DNA of 64,000 nucleotides from Klebsiella variicola (GTDB lineage Bacteria; Pseudomonadota; Gammaproteobacteria; Enterobacterales; Enterobacteriaceae). This document shows positions 21,276 through 30,130 of this stretch, piece after piece. Location of the stretch: NCBI RefSeq assembly GCF_000828055.2, contig NZ_CP010523.2:5394001-5458000 (forward strand), written 5' to 3'. The notes beneath the pieces are model-generated. The model searched no databases. It was given only the letters and a program-made list of their open reading frames with translations, and had not been told where the DNA came from. The stretch's first letter is position 1. Every line of letters starts with the position of its first letter. Position numbers and translations under genes: made by a program.

Positions 21276-21392
21276 CCCTCACCCCGGCCCTCTCCCGGAG
21301 GGAGAGGGGGAAAGGCTGGTCCTCTGCACGATGTGGCCAGCGGACGCCGGACCGTACCCACGCCCCTTTGGGGAGAGGGTTAGGGTGAGGGG
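21276..21392. repeat. GC-rich paired repeat B (binding protein-ATPase)
   Basis: Starts CCCTCACCCCGGCCCTCTCCC and ends GGGGAGAGGGTTAGGGTGAGGGG, i.e. the two halves face each other in inverted orientation around about 50 bases of core. Same family as repeats A and C. It lies just after the binding-protein gene, where transcript decay or partial termination commonly sets higher binding-protein than ATPase levels. Confidence 0.75.
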
Positions 21393-21413
21393 TGATTTTT
21401 GTGGAGAACTATC

Positions 21414-22925
21414 ATGTCAGCATCAACGCCACTGCTGTCGCTGAAGGGGATCACCAAGATTTTTCCCGGTGTGCGCGCCCTTGAGAACGTGCAGCTTGAT
21501 CTCTGGCCCGGCAAAGTGACCGCCTTAATCGGCGAAAACGGCGCGGGGAAATCCACGCTGGTCAAAGTGATGACCGGTATTTATCAGCCCGAAGAGGGCG
21601 AGATCCTCTATAAAGCGATCCCTATTCATCTGCCAACGCCGGAATCGGCGCATAAGGTAGGGATCACCGCCATTCACCAGGAAACCGTGCTGTTTGACGA
21701 ACTCTCGGTCAGTGAAAATATTTTCGTCGGCCAGTATCTGTATAAGGGACTGTTAAAAACGCTCGACTGGCCGGCGATGCACCGCAGAGCCAGCGAGATC
21801 CTCACCCGGCTGGAAGTCCAGATCGACCCGCGGGCCACGCTGAAAACCCTCAGCATCGCCCAGCGGCACATGGTGGCGATTGCCCGGGCGCTGGCTTTCG
21901 ACGCCCAGGTGGTGATCCTCGATGAGCCGACCGCCGCCCTCTCCCAGCATGAAATCCTGGAGTTTTATCACATCGTTGAGCGTCTGAAGCAGGACGGCAA
22001 AGCGATCCTGTTTATCTCGCATAAGTTCGATGAAATTTTCGAGCTGGCCGATTATTACACCATCCTGCGCGATGGGGTGTACGTCAGCTCCGGGGCGATA
22101 AGCGACATCACCGAAGAGCGAATGGTGTCGATGATGGTGGGCCGGGCGATCACCCAAACCTACCCGAAAATCGACTGCACGCCCGGAGAAACGGTGCTGG
22201 AGGTGACCGATCTCTGTCATCCTACCGAGTTTGCCCATATCAGCTTCCGCCTGCGCAAGGGCGAAATTCTCGGCTTTTACGGCCTGGTGGGCGCCGGACG
22301 CACCGAGCTGATGCAGGCGCTCTCCGGTGTCTCGCGTCCCTCCTCCGGCGAGATCCGCCTGAACGGCAGCCCCATGCGCTTTCGCCAGCCCGCCGACGCC
22401 ATCCGCGCGGGCATCGTCTGCGTGCCGGAAGAGCGGCAGAAACAGGGGGCGATCATCGCCCTGCCCATCGCCCAGAACATCAGTCTGCCGCAGCTCAGCA
22501 AGCTCAATCCTAACGGCGTCCTGAACGACGCCCGGGAATGGCGGCTGGCGGACGAGTACGCCTCGCGCCTGCAGGTTAAAGCCTTCAGCTGGCGGCAGCC
22601 GGTGGAGACCCTCTCTGGCGGCAACCAGCAGAAAGTGGTGATCGGCAAATGGCTGGCGACCCATCCCGAGGTGATTATCCTCGATGAGCCGACCAAAGGC
22701 ATCGATATCGGCTCAAAAGCCGCCGTGCATCAGTTTATGTCCGAGCTGGTCAGCCAGGGACTGGCGGTGATTATGGTCTCGTCAGAGCTGCCGGAAGTGA
22801 TGGGCATGGCCGACCGGATTATCGTGATGCACGAAGGGCTGATGGTCGCCGAATACCAGGCCGGGGAAGCGACAGCGGAAACCATCGTTAGCGCGGCCAG
22901 CGGCATCGGCCAGGAGGCGGCATGA
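21414..22925 (+). CDS. Rhamnose ABC importer, ATPase (two ABC domains)
   Basis: RbsA/MglA-type sugar importer ATPase with two nucleotide-binding domains in one 503-aa chain, from ATG at 21414 (MSASTPLLSLKGITKIFPGV). First domain: Walker A GENGAGKST (about 40-48), signature region LSIAQRHMVAIARAL, Walker B VVILDEPTAAL. Second domain: degenerate Walker A GLVGAGRTE, signature LSGGNQQKVVIGKWL, Walker B VIILDEPTKGID. The degenerate second P-loop is normal for this family. Stop overlaps the first permease start (ATGA). Confidence 0.9.
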   Translation: MSASTPLLSLKGITKIFPGVRALENVQLDLWPGKVTALIGENGAGKSTLVKVMTGIYQPEEGEILYKAIPIHLPTPESAHKVGITAIHQETVLFDELSVSENIFVGQYLYKGLLKTLDWPAMHRRASEILTRLEVQIDPRATLKTLSIAQRHMVAIARALAFDAQVVILDEPTAALSQHEILEFYHIVERLKQDGKAILFISHKFDEIFELADYYTILRDGVYVSSGAISDITEERMVSMMVGRAITQTYPKIDCTPGETVLEVTDLCHPTEFAHISFRLRKGEILGFYGLVGAGRTELMQALSGVSRPSSGEIRLNGSPMRFRQPADAIRAGIVCVPEERQKQGAIIALPIAQNISLPQLSKLNPNGVLNDAREWRLADEYASRLQVKAFSWRQPVETLSGGNQQKVVIGKWLATHPEVIILDEPTKGIDIGSKAAVHQFMSELVSQGLAVIMVSSELPEVMGMADRIIVMHEGLMVAEYQAGEATAETIVSAASGIGQEAA

Positions 22926-23929
22926 TGGGACACGCATGGCTTAAACATCGCGAAGCGCTGCTGGCGTTGGTCATCATTTTGATGATCGGCGCCATCGGCA
23001 GCCGGGCGCCGTCGTTCGTTTCACCGGGCAATCTGGTGGAGATGTTTAACGATACCGCCATCCTTATCATCCTCGCCCTCGGACAGATGATGGTGTTGCT
23101 CACCAAAGGCATCGATCTGTCGATGGCCGCCAACCTGGCGCTGACCGGGATGATCGTCGCCCTGCTTAACGCCCACTATCCGGGTATTCCGGTGGTGGCG
23201 CTGCTGGCACTGGCAACCCTGCTGGGCCTGCTGATGGGGATGATTAACGGCCTGCTGGTCTGGCGCCTCGGCATTCCCGCCATCGTGGTGACCCTGGGCA
23301 CCATGAGCATTTATCGCGGCATTATCTTCCTGCTGACTGACGGCGGCTGGGTTAACTCACATCAGATGAGCGCTGATTTTCTCAGTCTGCCGCGCAGCGC
23401 GCTCCTGGGGCTGCCGCTGCTGAGCTGGTGCGCCATCGCCGCGCTGCTGCTGGTGGGTTATTTCCTGCGCTACAGCCGCACCGGCCGGGCCTTGTACACC
23501 GCAGGCGGCAACGCGACGGCGGCGTACTACACCGGCATTAACGCCGGAAAAATGCAGTTCGTCAGCTTCTGTCTCTCCGGCACGCTGGCCGGCTTCTGCG
23601 GCTATCTGTGGATCTCGCGCTTCGCCGTCGCCTATGTCGACGTGGCGAACGGCTTTGAACTGCAGGTGGTCGCGGCCTGCGTGATCGGCGGTATCAGCAC
23701 CATGGGCGGAAGCGGACGGGTGCTGGGCTGCCTGTGCGGCGCGCTGTTCCTCGGGGTCATCAATAACGCCCTGCCGGTGATCGGCATCTCGCCCTTCTGG
23801 CAAATGGCGATCTCCGGGGCGGTGATCGTCATGGCGGTGCTGCTCAACGAGCGCGGCAATCGCGGTCACGGGCGGTTAATCCTGCGCAACGCGGCGTTAG
23901 CCCGACAGAAACAGGCGGTAAAATCATGA
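22922..23929 (+). CDS. Rhamnose ABC importer, permease 1
   Basis: BPD_transp_2-type (RbsC-like) sugar permease, 335 aa, eight or more hydrophobic helices, with GIDLSMAANLALTGM, GTMSIYRGIIFLLT, ALYTAGGNATAAYYTGI and AACVIGGISTMGGSGRVLG family motifs. Coupled by four-base overlaps to the ATPase upstream and permease 2 downstream. Two different permeases imply a heterodimeric channel, as in RhaP/RhaQ. Confidence 0.88.
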   Translation: MMGHAWLKHREALLALVIILMIGAIGSRAPSFVSPGNLVEMFNDTAILIILALGQMMVLLTKGIDLSMAANLALTGMIVALLNAHYPGIPVVALLALATLLGLLMGMINGLLVWRLGIPAIVVTLGTMSIYRGIIFLLTDGGWVNSHQMSADFLSLPRSALLGLPLLSWCAIAALLLVGYFLRYSRTGRALYTAGGNATAAYYTGINAGKMQFVSFCLSGTLAGFCGYLWISRFAVAYVDVANGFELQVVAACVIGGISTMGGSGRVLGCLCGALFLGVINNALPVIGISPFWQMAISGAVIVMAVLLNERGNRGHGRLILRNAALARQKQAVKS

Positions 23930-24930
23930 GCAAGATGATGGTATCTGAAGAGATGAAAAACGCCCCGGCCGCGCCGTCGCCGCTGCGCCGCCTGCTGTGC
24001 TGGGAAGGGTTTTTACTGGCGGTCACCCTGGCGGTATTTATCGGCAACGCGGTGGCTTCCCCGTACTTCCTCAATATCTGGAACCTCTCGGACGCGACCT
24101 TTACCTTTACCGAGAAGGCGATCGTCGTCCTGCCGATGGCGATGCTGATTATCGCCCGGGAAATCGATCTGTCGGTGGCCTCGACGATGGCGCTCAGCTC
24201 AACGGTGATGGGCTTCTGCGCGGCAGCGGGGGTGGACACGCCGCTGCTGGTGATCATCGGCCTGGGCGTAGGTCTGCTGTGCGGCCTGTTCAACGGCTTG
24301 CTGGTGACTCGCTTTAACCTGTCGTCCATTGTGATCACCATCGGCACCATGAGCCTGTATCGCGGCATCACCTATATCCTGCTGGGCGATCAGGCGCTCA
24401 ATCACTATCCGGAGAGCTTTGCCTGGTTCGGCCAGGGCTACGTGTGGGGGGCGCTCTCTTTTGAGTTTGCGCTGTTTATCCTCCTCGCGGCCGCCTTCAC
24501 CTTCCTGCTGCATAAAACCAACTTTGGTCGCCGGACCTACGCCATCGGCAATAACCCGACCGGCGCCTGGTTTTCGGGGATCAATGTTAAGCGTCATAAC
24601 CTGGTGCTGTTCGCGCTGGTCGGGCTGATGGCCGGGCTGGCGGCGGTCCTGCTGACCTCACGGCTCGGCAGTACCCGCCCCACCCTGGCGATGGGTTGGG
24701 AGCTGGCGGTTGTCACCATGGCGGTGCTCGGCGGCGTCAATATTCTCGGCGGCTCCGGCAGCATGCCCGGGGTGATCATTGCCGCCTTTCTGATGGGGCT
24801 GGTGACCTTCGGCCTGAGCCTGCTGAACGTCCCCGGCATCGTGATGTCGGTGATTATCGGCGCCATGCTGATCGTGGTGATCTCCCTGCCGATTATGACC
24901 CGGCGGATGATGCAGCGAAGACGATGTTAA
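23926..24930 (+). CDS. Rhamnose ABC importer, permease 2
   Basis: Second RbsC-like permease, 334 aa, with AREIDLSVASTMALSSTVMG, GTMSLYRGITYILLG, GRRTYAIGNNPTGAWFSGI and AVLGGVNILGGSGSMPG. The N-terminal 20 residues are a short cytoplasmic tail. Ends the tightly coupled ATPase-permease-permease block; repeat C follows before the lactaldehyde reductase. Confidence 0.88.
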   Translation: MSKMMVSEEMKNAPAAPSPLRRLLCWEGFLLAVTLAVFIGNAVASPYFLNIWNLSDATFTFTEKAIVVLPMAMLIIAREIDLSVASTMALSSTVMGFCAAAGVDTPLLVIIGLGVGLLCGLFNGLLVTRFNLSSIVITIGTMSLYRGITYILLGDQALNHYPESFAWFGQGYVWGALSFEFALFILLAAAFTFLLHKTNFGRRTYAIGNNPTGAWFSGINVKRHNLVLFALVGLMAGLAAVLLTSRLGSTRPTLAMGWELAVVTMAVLGGVNILGGSGSMPGVIIAAFLMGLVTFGLSLLNVPGIVMSVIIGAMLIVVISLPIMTRRMMQRRRC

Positions 24931-24933
24931 TTT

Positions 24934-25049
24934 CCCCCTCACCCTGGCCCTCTCCCCAAGGGAGAGGGGACTGCCCGGCGCACGCAGGCAGCCTGTAGTC
25001 CGGGACCGGTTTTCCCCCTCTCCCTGCGGGAGAGGGCTGGGGTGAGGGG
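24934..25049. repeat. GC-rich paired repeat C (permease 2-fucO-like)
   Basis: Two inverted modules, CCCCTCACCCTGGCCCTCTC at the left and GGAGAGGGCTGGGGTGAGGG at the right, each carrying its own small hairpin (CTCTCCCCaagGGAGAG; CCCTCTCCctgcGGGAGAGGG), around a core of about 50 bases. Same family as A and B. Confidence 0.75.
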
Positions 25050-25087
25050 AAACGGATTTTCCAAAATCAACATTAAGGAGAATTATC

Positions 25088-26236
25088 ATGAGTTTTATGT
25101 TGGCACTACCTAAAATCAGCCTCCACGGCGCAGGCGCTATCGGTGATATGGTCAAGCTGGTAGCGGGCAAACAATGGGGCAAGGCGCTGATCGTCACCGA
25201 CGGTCAGCTGGTGAAGCTGGGCCTGCTGGACAGCCTATTTTCCGCGCTGGATGAACAGCAGATGGCTTACCAGCTGTTTGACGAGGTGTTCCCCAACCCC
25301 ACCGAAGCGCTGGTGCAGCAAGGCTACGCGGCGTACCAGGCGGCCCGCTGCGATTACCTGATCGCCTTCGGCGGCGGCAGCCCGATTGATACCGCCAAGG
25401 CGATAAAAATCCTCACCGCCAACCCTGGTCCCTCCACCGCCTACTCCGGCGTCGGCAAAGTGAAAAATGCTGGCGTGCCGCTGGTGGCCATCAACACCAC
25501 CGCCGGCACGGCGGCGGAGATGACCAGCAACGCCGTGATTATCGATAGCGAGCGGCAGGTAAAAGAGGTGATTATCGACCCGAACCTGATCCCGGATATC
25601 GCCGTCGACGACGCCAGCGTGATGCTCGACATCCCGCCAGCCGTTACCGCCGCCACCGGCATGGACGCCCTGACCCACGCCATCGAGGCCTTTGTCTCCG
25701 TTGGCGCCCATCCCCTGACCGACGCCAACGCCCTCGAGGCCATTCGCCTGATCAACCTGTGGCTGCCGAAAGCGGTAGACGATGGTCACGATCTGCAGGC
25801 CCGCGAGCAGATGGCGTTTGGCCAATACCTGGCGGGCATGGCGTTCAATAGCGCCGGTCTCGGGCTGGTACACGCCCTGGCCCATCAGCCTGGCGCCACC
25901 CACAACCTGCCGCACGGGGTGTGCAACGCCATCCTGCTGCCGATCATCGAAAACTTTAACCGCCCGAACGCGGTGGCGCGCTTCGCCCGCGTGGCGCAGG
26001 CGATGGGCGTCGATACCCGCGGCATGAACGATGAGGCTGCCAGCATGGAGGCCATCAACGCCATCCGCGCGCTGAGCAAACGCGTAGGGATCCCCCAGGG
26101 TTTCAGCCAGCTTGGCGTCAGCAAAGCCGATATCGAAGGCTGGCTGGATAAAGCGCTGGCCGACCCGTGCGCGCCGTGTAACCCGCGCTCCGCCAGCCGC
26201 GATGAGGTTCGCGAGCTCTATCTGGAGGCCTTATGA
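25088..26236 (+). CDS. fucO: Lactaldehyde reductase (FucO-like)
   Basis: Iron-dependent group III alcohol dehydrogenase that reduces L-lactaldehyde, the RhaD product, to 1,2-propanediol under fermentation. 382 aa, the FucO length. NAD-binding motif [13 protein letters not shown] (about 97-109); metal ligands expected in [20 protein letters not shown] (D and H near 196 and 200) and [16 protein letters not shown] (H near 263 and 277). In E. coli fucO lies in the fucose regulon; here it is in the rhamnose operon, completing the pathway. ATG start with AAGGAGAA upstream; stop overlaps rhaM. Confidence 0.9.
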   Translation: MSFMLALPKISLHGAGAIGDMVKLVAGKQWGKALIVTDGQLVKLGLLDSLFSALDEQQMAYQLFDEVFPNPTEALVQQGYAAYQAARCDYLIAFGGGSPIDTAKAIKILTANPGPSTAYSGVGKVKNAGVPLVAINTTAGTAAEMTSNAVIIDSERQVKEVIIDPNLIPDIAVDDASVMLDIPPAVTAATGMDALTHAIEAFVSVGAHPLTDANALEAIRLINLWLPKAVDDGHDLQAREQMAFGQYLAGMAFNSAGLGLVHALAHQPGATHNLPHGVCNAILLPIIENFNRPNAVARFARVAQAMGVDTRGMNDEAASMEAINAIRALSKRVGIPQGFSQLGVSKADIEGWLDKALADPCAPCNPRSASRDEVRELYLEAL

Positions 26237-26547
26237 TCCGTAAAGCCTTCGTCATGCAGGTGAACCCCGACGCGCACGAGGAGTACCAGCGCCGCCATAA
26301 CCCCATCTGGCCAGAACTGGAGGCAGTGCTGAAGGACCACGGCGCGCACCATTACGCCATTTATCTCGATAAAGAACGCCATCTGCTGTTCGCGACGGTG
26401 GAGATTGAGTCGGAAGCCCGCTGGGAGGCGGTCGCCAGCACGGAAGTGTGCCAGCGCTGGTGGAAATACATGCGCGAGGTGATGCCCAGCAACCCGGACA
26501 ACAGCCCGCTGAGCGCGGAGCTCAAAGAAGTGTTTTATCTGGCGTGA
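26233..26547 (+). CDS. rhaM: L-rhamnose mutarotase RhaM
   Basis: Interconverts alpha and beta L-rhamnose anomers. 104 aa, exactly the YiiL/RhaM length. Conserved residues include the histidine in [11 protein letters not shown] (about residue 22) and the WWKYM motif (about 76-80). Last gene of the operon, coupled to the fucO-like gene by a four-base overlap and followed by a strong hairpin. Confidence 0.96.
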   Translation: MIRKAFVMQVNPDAHEEYQRRHNPIWPELEAVLKDHGAHHYAIYLDKERHLLFATVEIESEARWEAVASTEVCQRWWKYMREVMPSNPDNSPLSAELKEVFYLA

Positions 26548-26553
26548 AAATAA

Positions 26554-26580
26554 CCGGCCTCCCTCCAGACGGGAGGCCGG
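26554..26580. terminator. Terminator between rhaM and rafB
   Basis: CCGGCCTCCC (26554-26563) and GGGAGGCCGG (26571-26580), a perfect 10-bp stem with a 7-base loop. On the minus strand the stem is followed by TTATTTT, so it terminates the raf operon well; it probably also limits read-through from rhaM. Confidence 0.75.
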
Positions 26581-26584
26581 TCGA

Positions 26585-27850
26585 TTAAACGGTCATCGCA
26601 TTATCCCGAAGCGGCTCGGTTTTCGCCTTACCCGCTAACGTAAATGCGGAGATTAAGGTAACCGTCAGGGCAATACCGCCGAGGATCATATAGGTATCCT
26701 GAAAGCCGATCCGATCGTACATATTGCCGGCGAAGGCGGAGAGGAAGATCGCCGCCACCTGCTTGGCGAACTGGAAGCCCACCAGGTAAATGGTCGCCGA
26801 CAGCCGGACATCAAACACACCGGTAATGTATTTAAAGGCGCCCACCAGCAGGAACGGCACCTCCAGCGCATGGAGCATTTTCAACGCTACGACTTCCGCG
26901 GCCGTAGTGGCGAAGGAAGAGCCAATCATTCTTGCCGCCATCACCATCCCGGCGATCAGCAGGGTATTCTTCGCCCCGATGCGGTTAATAATCCACGGCG
27001 AGCTGAACATAATGATGGCGTTACATATTTCTCCCGCGGTGGTGGCGAAACCAAAGGCGCGGGTGCCCGCTTCCGGGGTCGCGAAGAACGATTTGAAGAA
27101 GGTGGCGAACTGCTGATCGAAAACGTCATACACGCAGGCCACGCCGATAACATACAGAATAAACATCCACATCTTACGCTGGCGGAACATGCGCACCGCC
27201 GTTTTTAAATCGATCGCCGGGCGATTGGCGCCGAGCGAATCCATCACCTGCGCGGACTGACTGGCCTGCGGTTTGGCGATGGCCACCAGTACCACCAGCA
27301 GCAGCGCGGCGGCTGACCCCATCCAGAACACCCATTCGGGATTAATGCTGAACAGCATTCCGGCAGTAGTCGCGCACAGCGCCCATCCCAGACAGCCAAA
27401 GGTGCGCGCCTTGCCGTATTCAAAACCGCTGTTGCGGCTTACCCGTTCGATATAGGCCTCCATCGCGCCGGCGCCTGCGGAGAATACAAAGCCGATATAG
27501 GCGCCGCCGCTCAGCGCCCCGAGCCAGATGTTGGTTTTCAGCAGCGGAGCGAAAACATAGAGGAAGAAGGGAGCAATCAGCACCAGCAGAACGGTCACGA
27601 TCCACATCAGGTGTTTTTTCAGCCCCAGCTTGTCAGAGATCACCCCGAGGACCGGCTGGAAACAGATGGCAAACAGCGACAGGCTGGAGAAAACGAGGCC
27701 GGTTTCGGTTTTATTCAGGCCGATGACGTCCGACAGCCAGATCGGCAGAAACGGAAAGCAGGTGGCCATGATGAAGAAGTAGAGAAAGAAGAACAGCCCG
27801 AAAATCCAGAAGTTGGGGTTGTTTTTGTGGGTACAGACGGTCGGGTTCAT
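26585..27850 (-). CDS. rafB: Raffinose/oligosaccharide:H+ symporter (RafB-like)
   Basis: LacY-family (oligosaccharide:H+ symporter) permease of 421 aa from ATG at 27850 (MNPTVCTHKNNPNFWIFGLF). Family signs: 12 hydrophobic helices, GVISDKLGLKKHLMW loop, GAGAMEAYIERVSR, FGCLGWALCATTAG, and VYDVFDQQFATFF. The neighbouring alpha-galactosidase and LacI-type regulator make raffinose or melibiose the likely substrate; LacY itself is close in sequence. Second structural gene, 41 bases after rafA. Confidence 0.85.
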   Translation of the reverse strand: MNPTVCTHKNNPNFWIFGLFFFLYFFIMATCFPFLPIWLSDVIGLNKTETGLVFSSLSLFAICFQPVLGVISDKLGLKKHLMWIVTVLLVLIAPFFLYVFAPLLKTNIWLGALSGGAYIGFVFSAGAGAMEAYIERVSRNSGFEYGKARTFGCLGWALCATTAGMLFSINPEWVFWMGSAAALLLVVLVAIAKPQASQSAQVMDSLGANRPAIDLKTAVRMFRQRKMWMFILYVIGVACVYDVFDQQFATFFKSFFATPEAGTRAFGFATTAGEICNAIIMFSSPWIINRIGAKNTLLIAGMVMAARMIGSSFATTAAEVVALKMLHALEVPFLLVGAFKYITGVFDVRLSATIYLVGFQFAKQVAAIFLSAFAGNMYDRIGFQDTYMILGGIALTVTLISAFTLAGKAKTEPLRDNAMTV

Positions 27851-27891
27851 TATATTTTCCTCAAGAAGGGCCGCGACGCGGCCCGATACCA

Positions 27892-30015
27892 TCACACGCG
27901 TTGCAGGCCAATCAGAATGGCGCTTTCCGGGTCGAGGATGGGCAGCGCCAGCCCCGCCTGCTGTAGCCACTCACCGCTCACCGTCTGCGGCGTCGTCATC
28001 CATGCCGGCAGCTTCCGCATGGTGTGGCCGCCCTCGCCGGTGATCTGAATGTTCGGATGATCGAGGAGCGTCACCTGATAGCGGGCGTTCGCCTCCAGCC
28101 CCGCCAGGCGCAGCGGCGCCATCAGGGTGTAGTCCGGCATCGCCAGCTGGCTGACGAGGAAAATCGCCTGCGCTTTATCCGGGCTGACGACGCCGTGGGC
28201 AAGGGTGGTAGCGTCCGGCATATCCATCCGCCACTGCACGCCGTGATGGATCACGTCGCGCCACTGTTTATGCAAGGCCGCATATTTCCGGTATCCGGCG
28301 CGCTCTTCTTCATCGGCGCTCACCGGATCCAGCTCAAGTCCCATATGACCAAACAGCGCCGTCAGGCCGCGGAAGGCGATACTGTGCTGGCGGAAGGTGG
28401 CATGACAGTGGCGGTTGCCGATATGCGCGCCCATCACCTCCGGCGGGAAGAAGTAGCTCATGCCGCGCTGGATGGTGTTGCGCTCAAGGGCGTCATTGTT
28501 GTCAGACGCCCAGAAGCGATGGCTGCGCTTGAGGACTTCATAATCGATCCGCCCGCCCCCGGAGGAGCAGGATTCAAATTCAATGTGCGGGAAACGGGCC
28601 ACCAGCGTATCCAGCAGGCGGTAGAACTGGCGCGTTTGCGCGTCCGCGGCGGCGCGTCCCTGATGCCCAGGCTGCACCAGCTCGCGGTTCATATCCCACT
28701 TCACGTAGTCCACCGCGTGCTCGCCCAGCAGCCAGCTCATCCGCTCCAGCAGATAATCAAACGCTTCCGAAATGTTGAGATTCAGGACAAACTGATGGCG
28801 GCCGGTCAGCGGGGTATAGCCCGGCAGCGCCAGCACCCAGTCCGGGTGCGCCCGGTACAGATCGGCATCCGGGTTAATCATTTCCGGCTCCACCCAAATA
28901 CCGAATTCCATACCCAGCGATTTCACGTGATCGATAACCGGCGTCAGGCCGTAGGGGTATTTTTTCTCATCAAGATACCAGTCCCCAAGCGCCGCCCAGT
29001 CGTCGTTGCGCCCTTTAAACCAGCCGTCATCGATAATAAAGCGCTCGACGCCCAGCGCCGCCGCCTCGTCAGCCATACGCATGATGTAGTCCGGGTCGTG
29101 GTCGAAATAGATCCCCTCCCAGGTGTTGAGATGCACCGGACGCGGCTTGTTGCCCGGGAAGCGAATAATCCGTTCGCGCAGATAACGATGGAACTGCTGG
29201 CTCATGCCGTTCAGCCCGTTCGCCGAGTAGCTGGCATACAGGTACGGCGTCCACAAGGTTTCCCCTTCCGCCAGCGCCATTTCGCCCGGCAGATAGAGCG
29301 CCTCGGCCTGCAGATAGCGACGGCCATCGGTTTTCACCTCCGCCCGCAGGCGATGGTTACCGCTCCAGGCCAGATGTACGCCCCAGACTTCACCCTGCAT
29401 CTCGCTAAAGGCGCGGCTGCCGGTGATCAGGGCCGGGAAATGTTCGTGAGAGGTGCGCCCACGGCGGTTCTCCAGCACAAAGCTGTCGTGCTCCAGCGTC
29501 AGGCGGTGAGGCTGAAACTCGCGGATCCAGCGGCCATGGAAAGCCATCACCTCGCGAGCGCGTTCGGCGACCGGCAATGTGACCGCCAGGCGATCCACCT
29601 GCCATGGGCTGGCGCGCAGATTGGTCACGCCATGGCGCACGCTCAGCACGCCGCTGACATCCAGCGCGATCTCGCTGTGCAGACGCAGGCCGGCCTGCGG
29701 ATCTTCGCTGATCAGGGTCAGCGTCTGGCCCTCGTGCCGCACTTCGCTGGTGGTGAACAGCGGAGAGGCATCCAGACCCTGACGATGGCCTTCAATGCCC
29801 GGCGCACCAAACAGGCCATGGCCCAGCTCTGCCATTAAGGTCACTGGCGAATCGACATCCAGTCTGCCGTTGGCGACCGGGCGCGTCAGGCTGTCGGCAT
29901 CCTGCGGTGAAAAGTGGCTTAAATGTGGCCCCCAGTAGACAATTTCGGCGAAAGGGCGAGTTTTAATGACAACATCGGCACCGGCGCTTTGCAGGTGAAT
30001 CAGCGAATCAGACAT
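27892..30015 (-). CDS. rafA: Alpha-galactosidase, GH36 (RafA-like)
   Basis: Cytoplasmic alpha-galactosidase that frees galactose from raffinose or melibiose. 707 aa from ATG at 30015 (MSDSLIHLQSAGADVVIKTR), chosen because GGAG lies seven bases upstream; an ATG six bases earlier is out of frame. N-terminal beta-sandwich (about 1-320), catalytic barrel about 325-615 with FIIDDGWFKGRNDDW, nucleophile aspartate in YVKWDMNRELVQPG and acid/base aspartate in RFWASDNNDALER, then a C-terminal beta domain. No signal peptide. Very close in length and motifs to plasmid-borne RafA. Confidence 0.9.
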   Translation of the reverse strand: MSDSLIHLQSAGADVVIKTRPFAEIVYWGPHLSHFSPQDADSLTRPVANGRLDVDSPVTLMAELGHGLFGAPGIEGHRQGLDASPLFTTSEVRHEGQTLTLISEDPQAGLRLHSEIALDVSGVLSVRHGVTNLRASPWQVDRLAVTLPVAERAREVMAFHGRWIREFQPHRLTLEHDSFVLENRRGRTSHEHFPALITGSRAFSEMQGEVWGVHLAWSGNHRLRAEVKTDGRRYLQAEALYLPGEMALAEGETLWTPYLYASYSANGLNGMSQQFHRYLRERIIRFPGNKPRPVHLNTWEGIYFDHDPDYIMRMADEAAALGVERFIIDDGWFKGRNDDWAALGDWYLDEKKYPYGLTPVIDHVKSLGMEFGIWVEPEMINPDADLYRAHPDWVLALPGYTPLTGRHQFVLNLNISEAFDYLLERMSWLLGEHAVDYVKWDMNRELVQPGHQGRAAADAQTRQFYRLLDTLVARFPHIEFESCSSGGGRIDYEVLKRSHRFWASDNNDALERNTIQRGMSYFFPPEVMGAHIGNRHCHATFRQHSIAFRGLTALFGHMGLELDPVSADEEERAGYRKYAALHKQWRDVIHHGVQWRMDMPDATTLAHGVVSPDKAQAIFLVSQLAMPDYTLMAPLRLAGLEANARYQVTLLDHPNIQITGEGGHTMRKLPAWMTTPQTVSGEWLQQAGLALPILDPESAILIGLQRV

Positions 30016-30053
30016 CAGACATCTCCATAACAAGGAATGTCTTACTGTTGATA

Positions 30054-30087
30054 CGAAACGTTTCGGATGCCAACCAAAACGTTTCGG
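30054..30087. promoter_or_regulatory. Paired RafR operators at the rafA promoter
   Basis: Two palindromes, CGAAACGTTTCG (30054-30065) and CCAAAACGTTTCGG (30074-30087), have centres 21 bases apart (two helical turns). TTGGCA on the minus strand (30073-30068) lies exactly between them and would be the -35 of the rafA promoter. This is the O1/O2 layout known for plasmid raf operons. The -10 is not clear to me. Confidence 0.82.
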
Positions 30088-30130
30088 ATCCGTGATCGGC
30101 TTCAGAATTACGGGTTAAAAAGGGGTCAGG

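Noticed and set aside
19299..25049. Repeats in the rhamnose operon considered as a CRISPR array.
   Set aside because: Copies are kilobases apart, inverted and unequal in length, with genes between them; no cas genes are present.
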